From NCBI RefSeq assembly GCF_011050365.1, contig NZ_DRFV01000015.1, forward strand, positions 124,001 to 188,000: a DNA stretch of 64,000 bases. Direction: 5' to 3'. Source of the stretch: Pseudohongiella sp. Lineage in GTDB: Bacteria; Pseudomonadota; Gammaproteobacteria; Pseudomonadales; Pseudohongiellaceae. Numbering within the stretch: the stretch's first letter is position 1; every line of letters begins with the position of its first letter. The notes under the pieces were generated by a model. The model searched no databases, had not been told where the DNA came from, and saw nothing but the letters and a program-made list of their open reading frames with translations. A program made the position numbers and the translations under genes. Below are positions 41,063 through 49,649 of this stretch, piece by piece.

Positions 41063-42862
41063 TCAACTGTCTACCTTCAATACTGCGAGGAAAGCTTCCT
41101 GTGGTACTTCCACGTTACCCACCTGTTTCATTCGCTTTTTACCGGCTTTCTGTTTCTCCAGCAGTTTTTTCTTGCGGGTGATATCGCCGCCGTAACATTT
41201 CGCAGTCACATTCTTGCGCAGGGCCTTGACTGTCTGACGTGCCACAATCTGGCCGCCAATGGCCGCCTGTATGGCCACATCAAACATTTGCCGTGGTATC
41301 AATTCTTTCATTTTTTCTACCAGCGAGCGACCCTTGCTTTGCGCCTGGTCGCGGTGCACGATCAGCGCCAGCGCATCTACCCTGTCGCCGTTGATCAACA
41401 CATCCAGGCGCACCAGGCTGGCAGTCTGAAAACGGATAAAGTGATAATCCAGGGAGGCGTAACCCCGGCTGGCTGACTTCAGTTTATCAAAGAAGTCCAT
41501 GACCACTTCCGCCATTGGCAATTCATAACTCAGTGACACCTGATTGCCGATAAACTGCATGTCGCGCTGCACGCCACGACGCGCAACACACAGATTGATG
41601 ATATTCCCCAGATATTCCTGCGGTACCAGCATACTGGCCAGCACAATCGGCTCACGGGTTTCCACAATGGATGCCACCGGCGGCAATGACGAAGGGCTTT
41701 CAACACGCACCACCTCGTCATTGCGCATCACCACTTCATACACCACCGTTGGTGCAGTGGTAATCAGGTCGATATCGTATTCTCGCTCCAGTCGCTCCTG
41801 GATAATTTCCATGTGCAGCATGCCCAGGAAACCACAGCGAAAACCAAAACCCAGTGCGTCAGAACTTTCCGGCTCATAGAACAGCGACGCATCATTCAGC
41901 GTCAGTTTGGCCAGAGCGTCGCGGAAGTCTTCGAAGTCATCGGCTGACACCGGATACAGCCCGGCGTAGACCTGCGGCTGAATACGACGAAAACCCGGCA
42001 ACATGGGGGCATCAGGCGTCGACGCATGGGTAATCGTGTCGCCGACAGGTGCACCCTGAATCTCTTTGATGCCGGCAATGATGTAACCCACCTCACCTGC
42101 CTGCAGCATGGGCATGTCATGGCGCTTGGGATCGAAATAGCCAACGTGGTCAACCAGATGCGCCTTGCCGATAGTCTTGGTGATGATTTTATCACCTTTC
42201 TTCAAGGTACCCTGCTTGACGCGAACCAGTGACACAACACCCAGGTAGTTGTCGAACCAGGAATCGATAATCAGGGCCTGCAGCGGGGCATCGCGATCGC
42301 CCACGGGCGCCGGCACCAGGCGAATCAGCTCTTCCAGAATATCGGTGATGCCCATACCGGTTTTCGCACTTGCGCTGACTGCAGCAGAAGCGTCGATGCC
42401 GATGATCTCTTCAATTTCCTTACGAACCTTGTCCGGATCAGCCTGTGGCAGATCCATCTTGTTGAGTACCGGGATGACTTCGAGACCCTGTTCGATGGCG
42501 GTGTAGCAGGTTGCGACAGACTGTGCCTCGACGCCCTGCCCGGCATCCACTACCAACAGCGCACCTTCGCAGGCGGCGAGTGAGCGTGATACCTCATAGG
42601 AAAAATCGACGTGGCCGGGTGTATCAATAAAGTTCAGTTGATAGCGCTGTCCGTCTTTGGCTTCGTAGAACAGTGTGACGCTCTGCGCCTTGATGGTAAT
42701 ACCACGCTCACGTTCGATATCGAGTGAGTCCAGCACCTGTGCGGCCATCTCACGCTGAGTCAGACCACCGCAATGTTGGATGAAGCGGTCTGCCAGGGTG
42801 GATTTGCCGTGGTCAATGTGCGCGATAATGGAAAAATTGCGGATGCGGCTTAAATCAGTCAC
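41063..42862 (-). CDS. lepA: elongation factor 4 (LepA)
   Basis: A 599-residue translational GTPase. GTP-binding motifs [21 protein letters not shown] and NKMDLPQ are present, as is the C-terminal LepA domain with [21 protein letters not shown] (two parts). It starts with GTG at 42862 and has no clear ribosome site. First gene of lepA-lepB-rnc-era-recO, with a candidate promoter upstream. Confidence 0.96.
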   Translation of the reverse strand: MTDLSRIRNFSIIAHIDHGKSTLADRFIQHCGGLTQREMAAQVLDSLDIERERGITIKAQSVTLFYEAKDGQRYQLNFIDTPGHVDFSYEVSRSLAACEGALLVVDAGQGVEAQSVATCYTAIEQGLEVIPVLNKMDLPQADPDKVRKEIEEIIGIDASAAVSASAKTGMGITDILEELIRLVPAPVGDRDAPLQALIIDSWFDNYLGVVSLVRVKQGTLKKGDKIITKTIGKAHLVDHVGYFDPKRHDMPMLQAGEVGYIIAGIKEIQGAPVGDTITHASTPDAPMLPGFRRIQPQVYAGLYPVSADDFEDFRDALAKLTLNDASLFYEPESSDALGFGFRCGFLGMLHMEIIQERLEREYDIDLITTAPTVVYEVVMRNDEVVRVESPSSLPPVASIVETREPIVLASMLVPQEYLGNIINLCVARRGVQRDMQFIGNQVSLSYELPMAEVVMDFFDKLKSASRGYASLDYHFIRFQTASLVRLDVLINGDRVDALALIVHRDQAQSKGRSLVEKMKELIPRQMFDVAIQAAIGGQIVARQTVKALRKNVTAKCYGGDITRKKKLLEKQKAGKKRMKQVGNVEVPQEAFLAVLKVDS

Positions 42863-42895
42863 GTAAGAGAATCACCAGTCAATCGAGAGGCGCCA

Positions 42896-42924
42896 AGTCT
42901 ACATGATCTGCCATGCGCTGTCAG
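42896..42924 (-). promoter_or_regulatory. candidate lepA promoter
   Basis: Minus strand: CTGACA (42919-42924) and TAGACT (42896-42901) with a 17-nt spacer, matching sigma-70 boxes 5/6 and 4/6. It lies in the 107-nt gap after mucD and would give lepA its own transcript. Confidence 0.4.
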
Positions 42925-42969
42925 GAGATTTCGAGCACCGGCACAGCAGAATCACGCAGGAATCAGGGC

Positions 42970-44367
42970 TTATTGCAGTTCCAGCACCAGGGTCGTACCG
43001 CGGCCATCACGCACAACCCTGACCGGAACAAAACCGGTTTCAGGCAATGACTCCATTACCCTATTAAAGTCCGCCACATTCCGGATCGGTTGGTGATTGA
43101 GCGTCACGATGGCATCGCCGGTCGCCAGCCCCGCGCGCCGGCCGGGACCGTCACGCAACTGTTCAATCTGCACACCACCCGTTGCCAGTGCAGGCACGTC
43201 CTGCTGTAGTCCGGGATCGAGCTCGCCGACGCTCAAAGCCAGGCTGTTGCCGCGCGGCGCGGCAGGCCTTTCACCCCCAAATGCCTGATCACTTCCCGGC
43301 AGCGCCCCTACCACCACCGGTAGTTCGAAAGTCTCACCATCACGCATGATAGTGAGATCTGCAGATGAGCCCGGACGGATCTGGCCGACATAGAACGGCA
43401 ATTGTGAGGATTGTTCGATGGTGATGCCGTTAAACGCGAGGATAATATCGTTGTTCTGCACCCCGGCATCTTCCGCCGGACTGCCGGGTTGCACGTCATC
43501 CACAAATGCACCATAGGGCCGGGGCATATCGAACGCCATGGACAACGCGTGATCCACGTCCTTGATCAGAACGCCAAGCAATCCGCGGCTGACCGAGCCC
43601 GTCTCACGCAATTGTTCGAGCACATTGAGCGCCATGTTGCTGGGTATCGCAAAAGAAATGCCATTGGAGCCGCCGGTGCTGCTCAGTATCTGTGAGTTGA
43701 TGCCTATCACTTCGCCTTCGAGGTTGAACAAAGGGCCACCGGAATTGCCCTGATTGATGGCAACATCGGTCTGAATGAATGACACATAGTTGGCAGGGCC
43801 ACGGGACGGCACATTACGTGACTTGGCGCTGACGATACCGGCAGCTGCAGAAAACTCCAGGCCAAACGGGGAGCCGATAGCCAGGACCCATTCGCCGACC
43901 CGGACCTGTTCTGAATTACCAAAGACGACTGCGCGCAGCCCCTCTGCATCAATCTTGATCAGGGCAACATCCGACAATTCGTCAGTGCCGATAATCTCTG
44001 CCGTGTATTCACGGCGGTCCGTCAGCGTGACCGTAATTGAATCCGCATTGGCAACAACGTGATGGTTGGTGATGATGTAACCGTCACTGCTCATGATAAA
44101 GCCCGATCCCACGCCGCCGCGCGGACGCCCCGGCGCGGCTTCCGGGTCAATCGGTGGCACACCGTCGGGGCGCAGCTGGCGCAGCAGTTCTTCCAGATCG
44201 CGTTGTTCGGCGCCGGAGCGCTGCGGCGCCTGTTGGCGCGTGGTGATATTGACGATAGAAACCGAGTTCTCCGCCACCAGAGTCTCAAAATCAGGCAAAT
44301 TGGCGCTGGCCTGCAGGCTCAGTGTGGCTGTCATGAGCAGCACGGACATCAACAAGAACTTTTTCAT
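42970..44367 (-). CDS. mucD: DegP/MucD-family periplasmic serine protease
   Basis: A 465-residue HtrA protease. Signal peptide with cleavage near ASA-N (residues 22/23). Catalytic triad H103 (ITNHHVV), D133 (ELSDVALI) and S209 (NQGNSGGP), then two PDZ domains. MucD degrades misfolded envelope proteins and in Pseudomonas feeds back on the AlgU/MucA system. It lies in the position after rseA, separated by a 397-nt repeat-bearing interval; rseB/mucB is not found between them. Confidence 0.93.
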   Translation of the reverse strand: MKKFLLMSVLLMTATLSLQASANLPDFETLVAENSVSIVNITTRQQAPQRSGAEQRDLEELLRQLRPDGVPPIDPEAAPGRPRGGVGSGFIMSSDGYIITNHHVVANADSITVTLTDRREYTAEIIGTDELSDVALIKIDAEGLRAVVFGNSEQVRVGEWVLAIGSPFGLEFSAAAGIVSAKSRNVPSRGPANYVSFIQTDVAINQGNSGGPLFNLEGEVIGINSQILSSTGGSNGISFAIPSNMALNVLEQLRETGSVSRGLLGVLIKDVDHALSMAFDMPRPYGAFVDDVQPGSPAEDAGVQNNDIILAFNGITIEQSSQLPFYVGQIRPGSSADLTIMRDGETFELPVVVGALPGSDQAFGGERPAAPRGNSLALSVGELDPGLQQDVPALATGGVQIEQLRDGPGRRAGLATGDAIVTLNHQPIRNVADFNRVMESLPETGFVPVRVVRDGRGTTLVLELQ

Positions 44368-44764
44368 CTAAAACACTCCGGTAACAGCGCTGAAGCTCAA
44401 TGGATCATCCGCGCCAGGGAACAACTTTGCATCAAACATACCGCTTTGCGGCCAAGGGTTCAACGGACAAACGTGAGCGGCCACAAAAAAGCCCCGATCA
44501 GCCGTCAGTTGCGGAAACTCCCATGCAACCAAAGACCCGATCGGGGCTCGTCTACTTTCAGGCTGAGGCTGACTCTACAGTCGCTCAGGGCTATCTACGG
44601 TGACGCTCAGGGCTGTCTACAGTGACGCTCAGGGCTGTCTTCAGTTACGCCCAGGGCTGTCTTCAGTTACGCCCAGGGCTGTCTTCAGTTACGCCCAGGG
44701 CTGTCTTCAGTTACGCCCAAGGCTGTCTTCAGTGACGCCCGGGGCTGTCTATGTCATGTGCCGC
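44368..44764. other. rseA-mucD intergenic interval (397 nt): hairpin, then repeat array
   Basis: This stretch holds no convincing gene. From the mucD side: about 115 nt of unique sequence with no clear sigma-E motif, a terminator-like hairpin (44485-44548), then a 22-bp tandem repeat array that abuts the rseA stop codon. A plus-strand open frame at 44600-44974 just reads the repeats and is not supported as a gene. The interval occupies the place where rseB would be in relatives. Confidence 0.7.
44485..44548 (-). terminator. terminator/attenuator hairpin with long structured loop
   Basis: On the minus strand a perfect 10-bp stem, AGCCCCGATC (44539-44548) with GATCGGGGCT (44490-44499), is followed by six T (44485-44490 as A on the plus strand, counting the stem-end base). 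The 39-nt loop contains an inner GTTGC/GCAAC pair. It lies between rseA and mucD and could end or attenuate the rpoE-rseA transcript before mucD. Confidence 0.55.
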
Positions 44765-44774
44765 TCAGGGCTGC
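44576..44774. repeat. tandem 22-bp repeat array, about 8-9 units
   Basis: Units are head-to-tail with starts at 44596, 44618, 44640, 44662, 44684, 44706 and 44728 (exactly 22 nt apart) plus degenerate end units at 44576 and 44750. The central units read TTCAGTTACGCCCAGGGCTG and TC; the outer ones have GTGACGCTCAGGGCTG. The core GCCCAGGGC has dyad symmetry. The last unit runs into the end of rseA, whose stop codon lies in the CAGCCCTGAGC motif on the minus strand. There are no spacers, so this is not CRISPR. Confidence 0.85.
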
Positions 44775-45421
44775 GTCAGGGGCTCGCGCTCCACTTCCTG
44801 CAGCAGTTCGCGGTCAGCGACCGGACGCAGCTGAGGCGAGTTCAACAGAACATTGTACGGTACCGATTGCGACTCAACGCGGGCGGGAATGGTGACGCTG
44901 CGAATGTAATCATTCAGTCGCTGCTGCGCATCGGCATCTACCGCAAGCTGCTGGTTCCGGGAATCGATATCTGACCCGCCAGCGGCTACCGCTGGCACAG
45001 AGTCACCTGTTCCGGGGTTTTGCAGTACGGTCTGCATACCCATAAAGACAGCGAATGTGACCGACGCCGCCACTGCAAACCGTGTTGTGTTGCGCGCCCA
45101 GCCATTGCCCGGACTGCTCAGGCGCCGCTCTATGGGCGCCGTTAAAGGACCTTCTTCTGCGTGAATCTGCTCGATATCACTCATCACTCGACTGGCAAAA
45201 TCCGGTGTCGAGGGCGATCGCATCGGATCAGGTTGCAAAGCAGACCTGACCAACCCATAGCGTTCCCATTCAGCCAACAAAGCTGGCTGCTGCTCAATGC
45301 GCTGGAGCAGGCGTCGCAATTCGAAATCGCTCAGCTCATCGTCCATCAGGGCCGACAGGGCCTCCCGGTCGATCTGATCCTGCGTATTAGTCATATCGTG
45401 CATCGTATCGTCTTGCTTCAT
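44765..45421 (-). CDS. rseA: anti-sigma-E factor RseA/MucA
   Basis: A 218-residue single-pass membrane anti-sigma factor. The N-terminal cytoplasmic domain (ALSALMDDELSDFELRRLLQRI) binds sigma-E; a transmembrane helix (about RFAVAASVTFAVFMGMQTVL) and a periplasmic tail follow, cleaved by DegS/RseP in the model system. The start is taken as ATG at 45421 with AAGGTGGG upstream; ATGs at 45403 and 45394 are alternatives. It follows rpoE by 118 nt. Its final codons lie in the repeat sequence. Confidence 0.87.
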   Translation of the reverse strand: MKQDDTMHDMTNTQDQIDREALSALMDDELSDFELRRLLQRIEQQPALLAEWERYGLVRSALQPDPMRSPSTPDFASRVMSDIEQIHAEEGPLTAPIERRLSSPGNGWARNTTRFAVAASVTFAVFMGMQTVLQNPGTGDSVPAVAAGGSDIDSRNQQLAVDADAQQRLNDYIRSVTIPARVESQSVPYNVLLNSPQLRPVADRELLQEVEREPLTQP

Positions 45422-45539
45422 GCAAAAGCCCACCTTGCCAATTTTGCTATACCCTTTCGACCACAACGCTCAGCCCGAGTTCCCGACTGTGCGAGAAATA
45501 TGTCAAAAAACTGACTGGTCGCCATAATTGTTACAAAGT

Positions 45540-46118
45540 TCAGGATCTTAGTAACTCCTTGATACGCTTGTCTATTGATTCACGGGCCCGAAATATGCGG
45601 GACCGAACTGTGCCCACTGGACAATCCATGACCTCGGTGATGTCCTCGTAGCTGAGTCCGGAAAATTCACGCAAGGTAAAAGCGGTGCGTAATTCTTCCG
45701 GCAACTCTTCTATCGCTTTGTTGATTACCCGTCGCATGTCTTCCTTTTCCAGATTGGCCTCGGGTGTGTCCATTTCCCTGAGCATACTGCTGTCATCGAC
45801 CTGCTGGGCGTCTTCCATGTCAACATCGGTGCTGGGCGGCCGTCGGCTACGTGACACCAGGTAATTTTTGGCGGTATTGACCGCAATCCGGTACAACCAG
45901 GTATAGAACTGGCTGTCACCGCGAAAACTGGGCAATGCCCGGTAGGCTTTGAGAAACGCTTCCTGAGCCACGTCCTCAGCCTCATGTGGATCTTTCACAA
46001 ACCGGCTGATCAGCCCCAATACCTTGTGTTGATACCTAAGTACCAGCAACGTGAAAGCCTGCTTGTCATCCTTGAGAACACGCTCGACCAACTGATTATC
46101 TGAATCCTGATTTTTCAT
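45540..46118 (-). CDS. rpoE: RNA polymerase sigma-E (RpoE/AlgU)
   Basis: A 192-residue ECF sigma factor. Region 2 (DKQAFTLLVLRYQHKVLGLI, HEAEDVAQEAFLKAYRALPSFRG) and region 4 (ELPEELRTAFTLREFSGLSYEDI, PVGTVRSRIFRARE) match RpoE/AlgU closely. It controls envelope stress genes together with the downstream rseA and mucD. A sigma-E-type promoter 115 nt upstream indicates autoregulation. Divergent from nadB, as in E. coli and Pseudomonas. Confidence 0.97.
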   Translation of the reverse strand: MKNQDSDNQLVERVLKDDKQAFTLLVLRYQHKVLGLISRFVKDPHEAEDVAQEAFLKAYRALPSFRGDSQFYTWLYRIAVNTAKNYLVSRSRRPPSTDVDMEDAQQVDDSSMLREMDTPEANLEKEDMRRVINKAIEELPEELRTAFTLREFSGLSYEDITEVMDCPVGTVRSRIFRARESIDKRIKELLRS

Positions 46119-46232
46119 ACGTCCATTACGAGCCTAAATTAAACCGCTGACAATTCCCGGCTCCTGGAACTTTGACACTATCGTCATTGCAAATATCGGG
46201 CGCTGCGGCACCTGTCACAAACCACAGCAACA

Positions 46233-46259
46233 ACAGACCACAGGGATTTGCAAAAGTTC
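46233..46259 (-). promoter_or_regulatory. sigma-E promoter of rpoE
   Basis: On the minus strand GAACTT (46254-46259), a 16-nt spacer and GGTCTG-T with TCTGT at 46233-46237 match the sigma-E/AlgU consensus GAACTT-N16-TCTGA (first element exact, second 4/5). It would start transcription about 110 nt before rpoE, implying positive autoregulation. It lies within the upstream region of the divergent nadB. Confidence 0.75.
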
Positions 46260-46310
46260 TCAGAGTCTATAGAATTCTTCTCCCTCGCACCACTTCGGAT
46301 ACCCGGCACC

Positions 46311-47951
46311 GTGTACGACTTTGATATTCTGATCATCGGCAGTGGTGCCGCCGGACTCAGTCTGGCGCTCAAAACCGCCGAATTTGCCCGTGTTGCCGTC
46401 CTCAGCAAAGGCACTTTAAGCCAGGGCGCCACCTATTGGGCGCAGGGTGGCATTGCTGCCGTGCTCGATGAGAACGACAGCGTTGATGCCCACATTGCCG
46501 ACACCCTCGATTCGGGCGCAGGTCTGTGTGACGTAGATATGGTCCGGCACATCGTCGAACACAGCCAGGAAGCAATCGCCTGGCTGGTGGAACAAGGCGT
46601 ACCTTTTACCCTGCAAACGGCAGAAGAAGCCGGAGCCGGTGCAGCGTCCCTGCCCTTAAATCGTGACAACCTGAAACCGCTACACCTTACTCAGGAAGGT
46701 GGTCACAGTCATCGCCGTATCATTCACGCCACCGACGCCACCGGCCGCGCGGTTTTCGAAACGCTGAGGGACCGCGCGCTGAATCACCCTGGAATTTCCC
46801 TGTTCGAAAACCGGCTGGCTGTAGATGTCATCACCCGCGAGAAACTCGGGCTGGAAGGCGCCGGCTGTGTTGGCGCATATGTGTATTGCAAGGAACAGGA
46901 AAAAGTAGAGTTGTTTCGTGCCCGTTTCGTGGTGTTGGCCAGCGGCGGCGCCAGCAAGGCTTACCTGTACACAACCAATCCCGACAGCGCGACCGGTGAT
47001 GGCATCGCCATGGCATGGCGTGCCGGTTGCCCGGTGGCCAATATGGAATTCAATCAATTTCATCCGACCTGTTTGTACCATCCGCATGCACGCTCCTTTC
47101 TGATCACTGAGGCTTTGCGCGGCGAAGGCGCTACGTTGGAGCTACCAGACGGCACCCGTTTCATGCCGGCATTTGACAGCCGCGGGGAGTTGGCTCCGCG
47201 TGACATCGTTGCACGCGCTATTGATCATGAAATGAAACGACTGGGCTGCGACTGCGTTTACCTGAATATTACGCACAAGTCTGCGGAATTTATCACGACG
47301 CATTTTCCGACCATTTATTCCAGGTGTCTGGATTTTGGTATAGACATAACCAAAGACCGGATACCGGTGGTGCCGGCAGCACATTACACATGTGGCGGTG
47401 TGGTCGTTGATAAAGTCGGCCAAACCAGTATCACGAACCTGTATGCCATCGGTGAAACCAGCTGCACAGGGCTGCACGGTGCCAATCGTATGGCCAGCAA
47501 CTCTCTGCTGGAGTGTTTTGTACTGGCATTTGGCGCCGCTGACGATATTCGTGCCAGGCTGGCCACAACGCCCGCAGTTCCGGACTGCATTCCGGACTGG
47601 GATGAAAGTCGCGTCACGCGTTCGCAAGAAGAGGTTGTCGTCTCTCATAACTGGGACGAATTGCGTCGCATGATGTGGGACTACGTCGGTATAGTCAGAA
47701 GCGACCGACGTCTGCAGCTTGCGCATAAACGCATTCAGTTACTGGAGCAGGAGATCTACGAGCACTACCGTCGCCACATGATTTCAAGAGATCTGCTGGA
47801 ACTGCGAAATCTGGTACTCGTGGCACGTCTTATCATAGAATCAGCGCTGCTGCGCAAGGAAAGCCGGGGCCTGCACTTCACCCGGGACTACCCGGACATG
47901 CTGGATGTTGCCAGCGACACGGTGCTGGCACCACCTCAGTCGCAGGTCTGA
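46311..47951 (+). CDS. nadB: L-aspartate oxidase
   Basis: A 546-residue FAD enzyme giving iminoaspartate for NAD synthesis. FAD motif [18 protein letters not shown], then [40 protein letters not shown] and HYTCGGV are NadB/succinate-dehydrogenase-flavoprotein signatures. The start is taken as GTG at 46311, where homology begins; a TTG at 46248 in the same frame would sit inside the rpoE promoter. A TTGACA at 46172-46177 may be its -35. Its last 16 nt overlap the convergent ygfX gene. Confidence 0.93.
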   Translation: MYDFDILIIGSGAAGLSLALKTAEFARVAVLSKGTLSQGATYWAQGGIAAVLDENDSVDAHIADTLDSGAGLCDVDMVRHIVEHSQEAIAWLVEQGVPFTLQTAEEAGAGAASLPLNRDNLKPLHLTQEGGHSHRRIIHATDATGRAVFETLRDRALNHPGISLFENRLAVDVITREKLGLEGAGCVGAYVYCKEQEKVELFRARFVVLASGGASKAYLYTTNPDSATGDGIAMAWRAGCPVANMEFNQFHPTCLYHPHARSFLITEALRGEGATLELPDGTRFMPAFDSRGELAPRDIVARAIDHEMKRLGCDCVYLNITHKSAEFITTHFPTIYSRCLDFGIDITKDRIPVVPAAHYTCGGVVVDKVGQTSITNLYAIGETSCTGLHGANRMASNSLLECFVLAFGAADDIRARLATTPAVPDCIPDWDESRVTRSQEEVVVSHNWDELRRMMWDYVGIVRSDRRLQLAHKRIQLLEQEIYEHYRRHMISRDLLELRNLVLVARLIIESALLRKESRGLHFTRDYPDMLDVASDTVLAPPQSQV

Positions 47952-48388
47952 ACGGGCATGGTGCTGTGCTGAACTGGCACCGCCAGCAACCAGGCACGTA
48001 TCCGGCGCCGGCTGTCTGCATCAGCGGTGTCAGGCAGTACAATTAGCCAGAAAGTCCGCCTGTCAATGGCGGATTGACGACGGAACTGTACGACCTGTAG
48101 CCATGACGTGCAGTATATGGAATTGATGACAACCGGAACCCGTCGCCCGTCACCAAACGCCAGCAGGATGCCGCCGGCGTCAGCGTCAACAGCAGTCAGC
48201 CTCCTGCCCGTGATCAGCAAGGCACCGCGTATCAGCAGTGTTGCGTGTACGCTCAGGGCCAGTATCAGCACCAACTGCGCTGGCAATGGCAGTGCACTTG
48301 CCACGAGTGCTGCGACGGCGGCCAGATGCAGCAGGCCATATAAAGCCGCCAGGCAGTACGAAGGGCCCGGCCGGAACTGAAGCTCCAC
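47936..48388 (-). CDS. ygfX: YgfX-family membrane protein
   Basis: A 150-residue protein resembling YgfX (CptA): two N-terminal hydrophobic helices ([23 protein letters not shown] and [16 protein letters not shown], read in part), then a cytoplasmic segment with [19 protein letters not shown]. It starts with GTG overlapping the sdhE stop by one base (TAGTG), the usual sdhE-ygfX pair. It has been proposed as a toxin/FtsZ-MreB interacting protein in E. coli, which is disputed. The 3' end overlaps nadB. Confidence 0.8.
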   Translation of the reverse strand: MELQFRPGPSYCLAALYGLLHLAAVAALVASALPLPAQLVLILALSVHATLLIRGALLITGRRLTAVDADAGGILLAFGDGRRVPVVINSIYCTSWLQVVQFRRQSAIDRRTFWLIVLPDTADADSRRRIRAWLLAVPVQHSTMPVQTCD

Positions 48389-48657
48389 TAGTGGGGGCGG
48401 CGCACGCCTGAGGCTGCGTAGTCGCGAATTCTGACCACTAGCGCCTGTATCTTGGGGTCAGGGTGCGAAGTGCGCTCTACCAGACAGGCGAACAGATCCT
48501 GATCCTCTTCTTCCAGTAAACGTTCGTAAAGCGCCTGCTCGGCAGGTTCAAGAGAACGAAGCTTATTTTCGGCAAAGGGCAGCAATAATATATCCAGTTC
48601 CCACATGCCGCGCCGGCTATGCCAGAGCATTTTCTTGTATGCAATATCTGATAACAT
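48388..48657 (-). CDS. sdhE: succinate dehydrogenase assembly factor SdhE
   Basis: An 89-residue small helical protein. The family's RGxxE motif is present as HSRRGMWELDILLLPF. SdhE promotes covalent FAD attachment to SdhA/FrdA. The ATG at 48657 has AGGAAAA; an ATG at 48693 would add 12 residues. Coupled to ygfX, divergent from ygfZ. Confidence 0.93.
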   Translation of the reverse strand: MLSDIAYKKMLWHSRRGMWELDILLLPFAENKLRSLEPAEQALYERLLEEEDQDLFACLVERTSHPDPKIQALVVRIRDYAASGVRRPH

Positions 48658-48740
48658 GATTTTTCCTGTCTGATGTGCCAGAACGTTGGCCATAACGGGA
48701 TTTTAAACGAATCCAGCAAGTTTTACCGGACTACGACACT

Positions 48741-49616
48741 ATGCCTGAGACAATAGAGCCCAATCATACCGAGCCTGCCACTGCGGGATCCGTACCAGAA
48801 CCGCATGCCTGGCTCACTCAATTGACGGATGCCGATATCATAGCGGTCACGGGGCCTGACAGCGAACGCTTCCTGCAGGGACAACTGAGTTGCAATATGT
48901 CCCGCCTGTCCCCTGCGCAATCTCTGCGTGCAGCCTTGTGCAACCTCAAGGGGCGCGTGGTCGCGGATCTGCGGGTCATCCGCCACCAGGATGGCATATT
49001 GTTGATCTGCAGTGCAGGTATGGCTGCTATCGTATTGACGACACTTAACAAATACAAAGTTTTTTTCAAGACCGAGTTAACCGACGTCAGTGAGCAGTAC
49101 GTATTGCTTGGCATTGGCGGTGACGGTAGCGGCCAGGCGCTCAGTGCCAGTGGTGCCCAGCCTCCGGAAATGACAGATGCCTGTTCTATTGAACATGGCG
49201 CTGCTTTTGTCCGCGTACAGGATTCCCCTGCCCGTTTTTTTTGCGTGCTCACAGACAGCGAAAGCGACCTCGCATCAGCGTTGTCATCCAGATGTAAATC
49301 CGGCTCTGAGCAGGATTGGCGATTGGCTGACATTGCCGCCGGCATCGCCCATATCCGCCCCGGTCAGCAGGAACTTTACACACCCCAGGTGCTGAACTAT
49401 GACACTGACGGTGTCATCGACTTCAGGAAAGGCTGTTACACGGGTCAGGAAGTGGTGGCGAGAATGTATTACCGGGCTGAAGCTAAAAAGCGCTTGCGCT
49501 ACATCACACTGGAAGCCGGGCAACCGGTGCCGGAAAACAGCGAAGTGGTTGATGCCCTTGAGCTGCCGTCAGGGCAAACCCATGCCCTGGCCATCATGCC
49601 GGTAACGGCAGACTGA
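48741..49616 (+). CDS. ygfZ: folate-binding Fe-S/tRNA modification factor YgfZ
   Basis: A 291-residue GcvT-like protein. The YgfZ signature KGCYTGQEVVARMYYR is near residues 230-245, with its conserved Cys; YgfZ needs tetrahydrofolate and supports Fe-S enzymes such as MiaB. GPDSERFLQGQLSCNM and LCNLKGRVVADLRV are family motifs. The 83-nt gap to sdhE holds divergent promoters by position. Confidence 0.93.
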   Translation: MPETIEPNHTEPATAGSVPEPHAWLTQLTDADIIAVTGPDSERFLQGQLSCNMSRLSPAQSLRAALCNLKGRVVADLRVIRHQDGILLICSAGMAAIVLTTLNKYKVFFKTELTDVSEQYVLLGIGGDGSGQALSASGAQPPEMTDACSIEHGAAFVRVQDSPARFFCVLTDSESDLASALSSRCKSGSEQDWRLADIAAGIAHIRPGQQELYTPQVLNYDTDGVIDFRKGCYTGQEVVARMYYRAEAKKRLRYITLEAGQPVPENSEVVDALELPSGQTHALAIMPVTAD

Positions 49617-49649
49617 ACACACACGCGGGGCGTTGGTCTCGGGACCCGT

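Noticed and set aside
44576-44774. CRISPR array
   Set aside because: Repeats are head-to-tail with no spacers and no cas genes are nearby.
44600-44974. Plus-strand open frame through the repeat array
   Set aside because: It only reads the 22-bp repeats and the antisense of rseA, with no ribosome site or recognisable domain.
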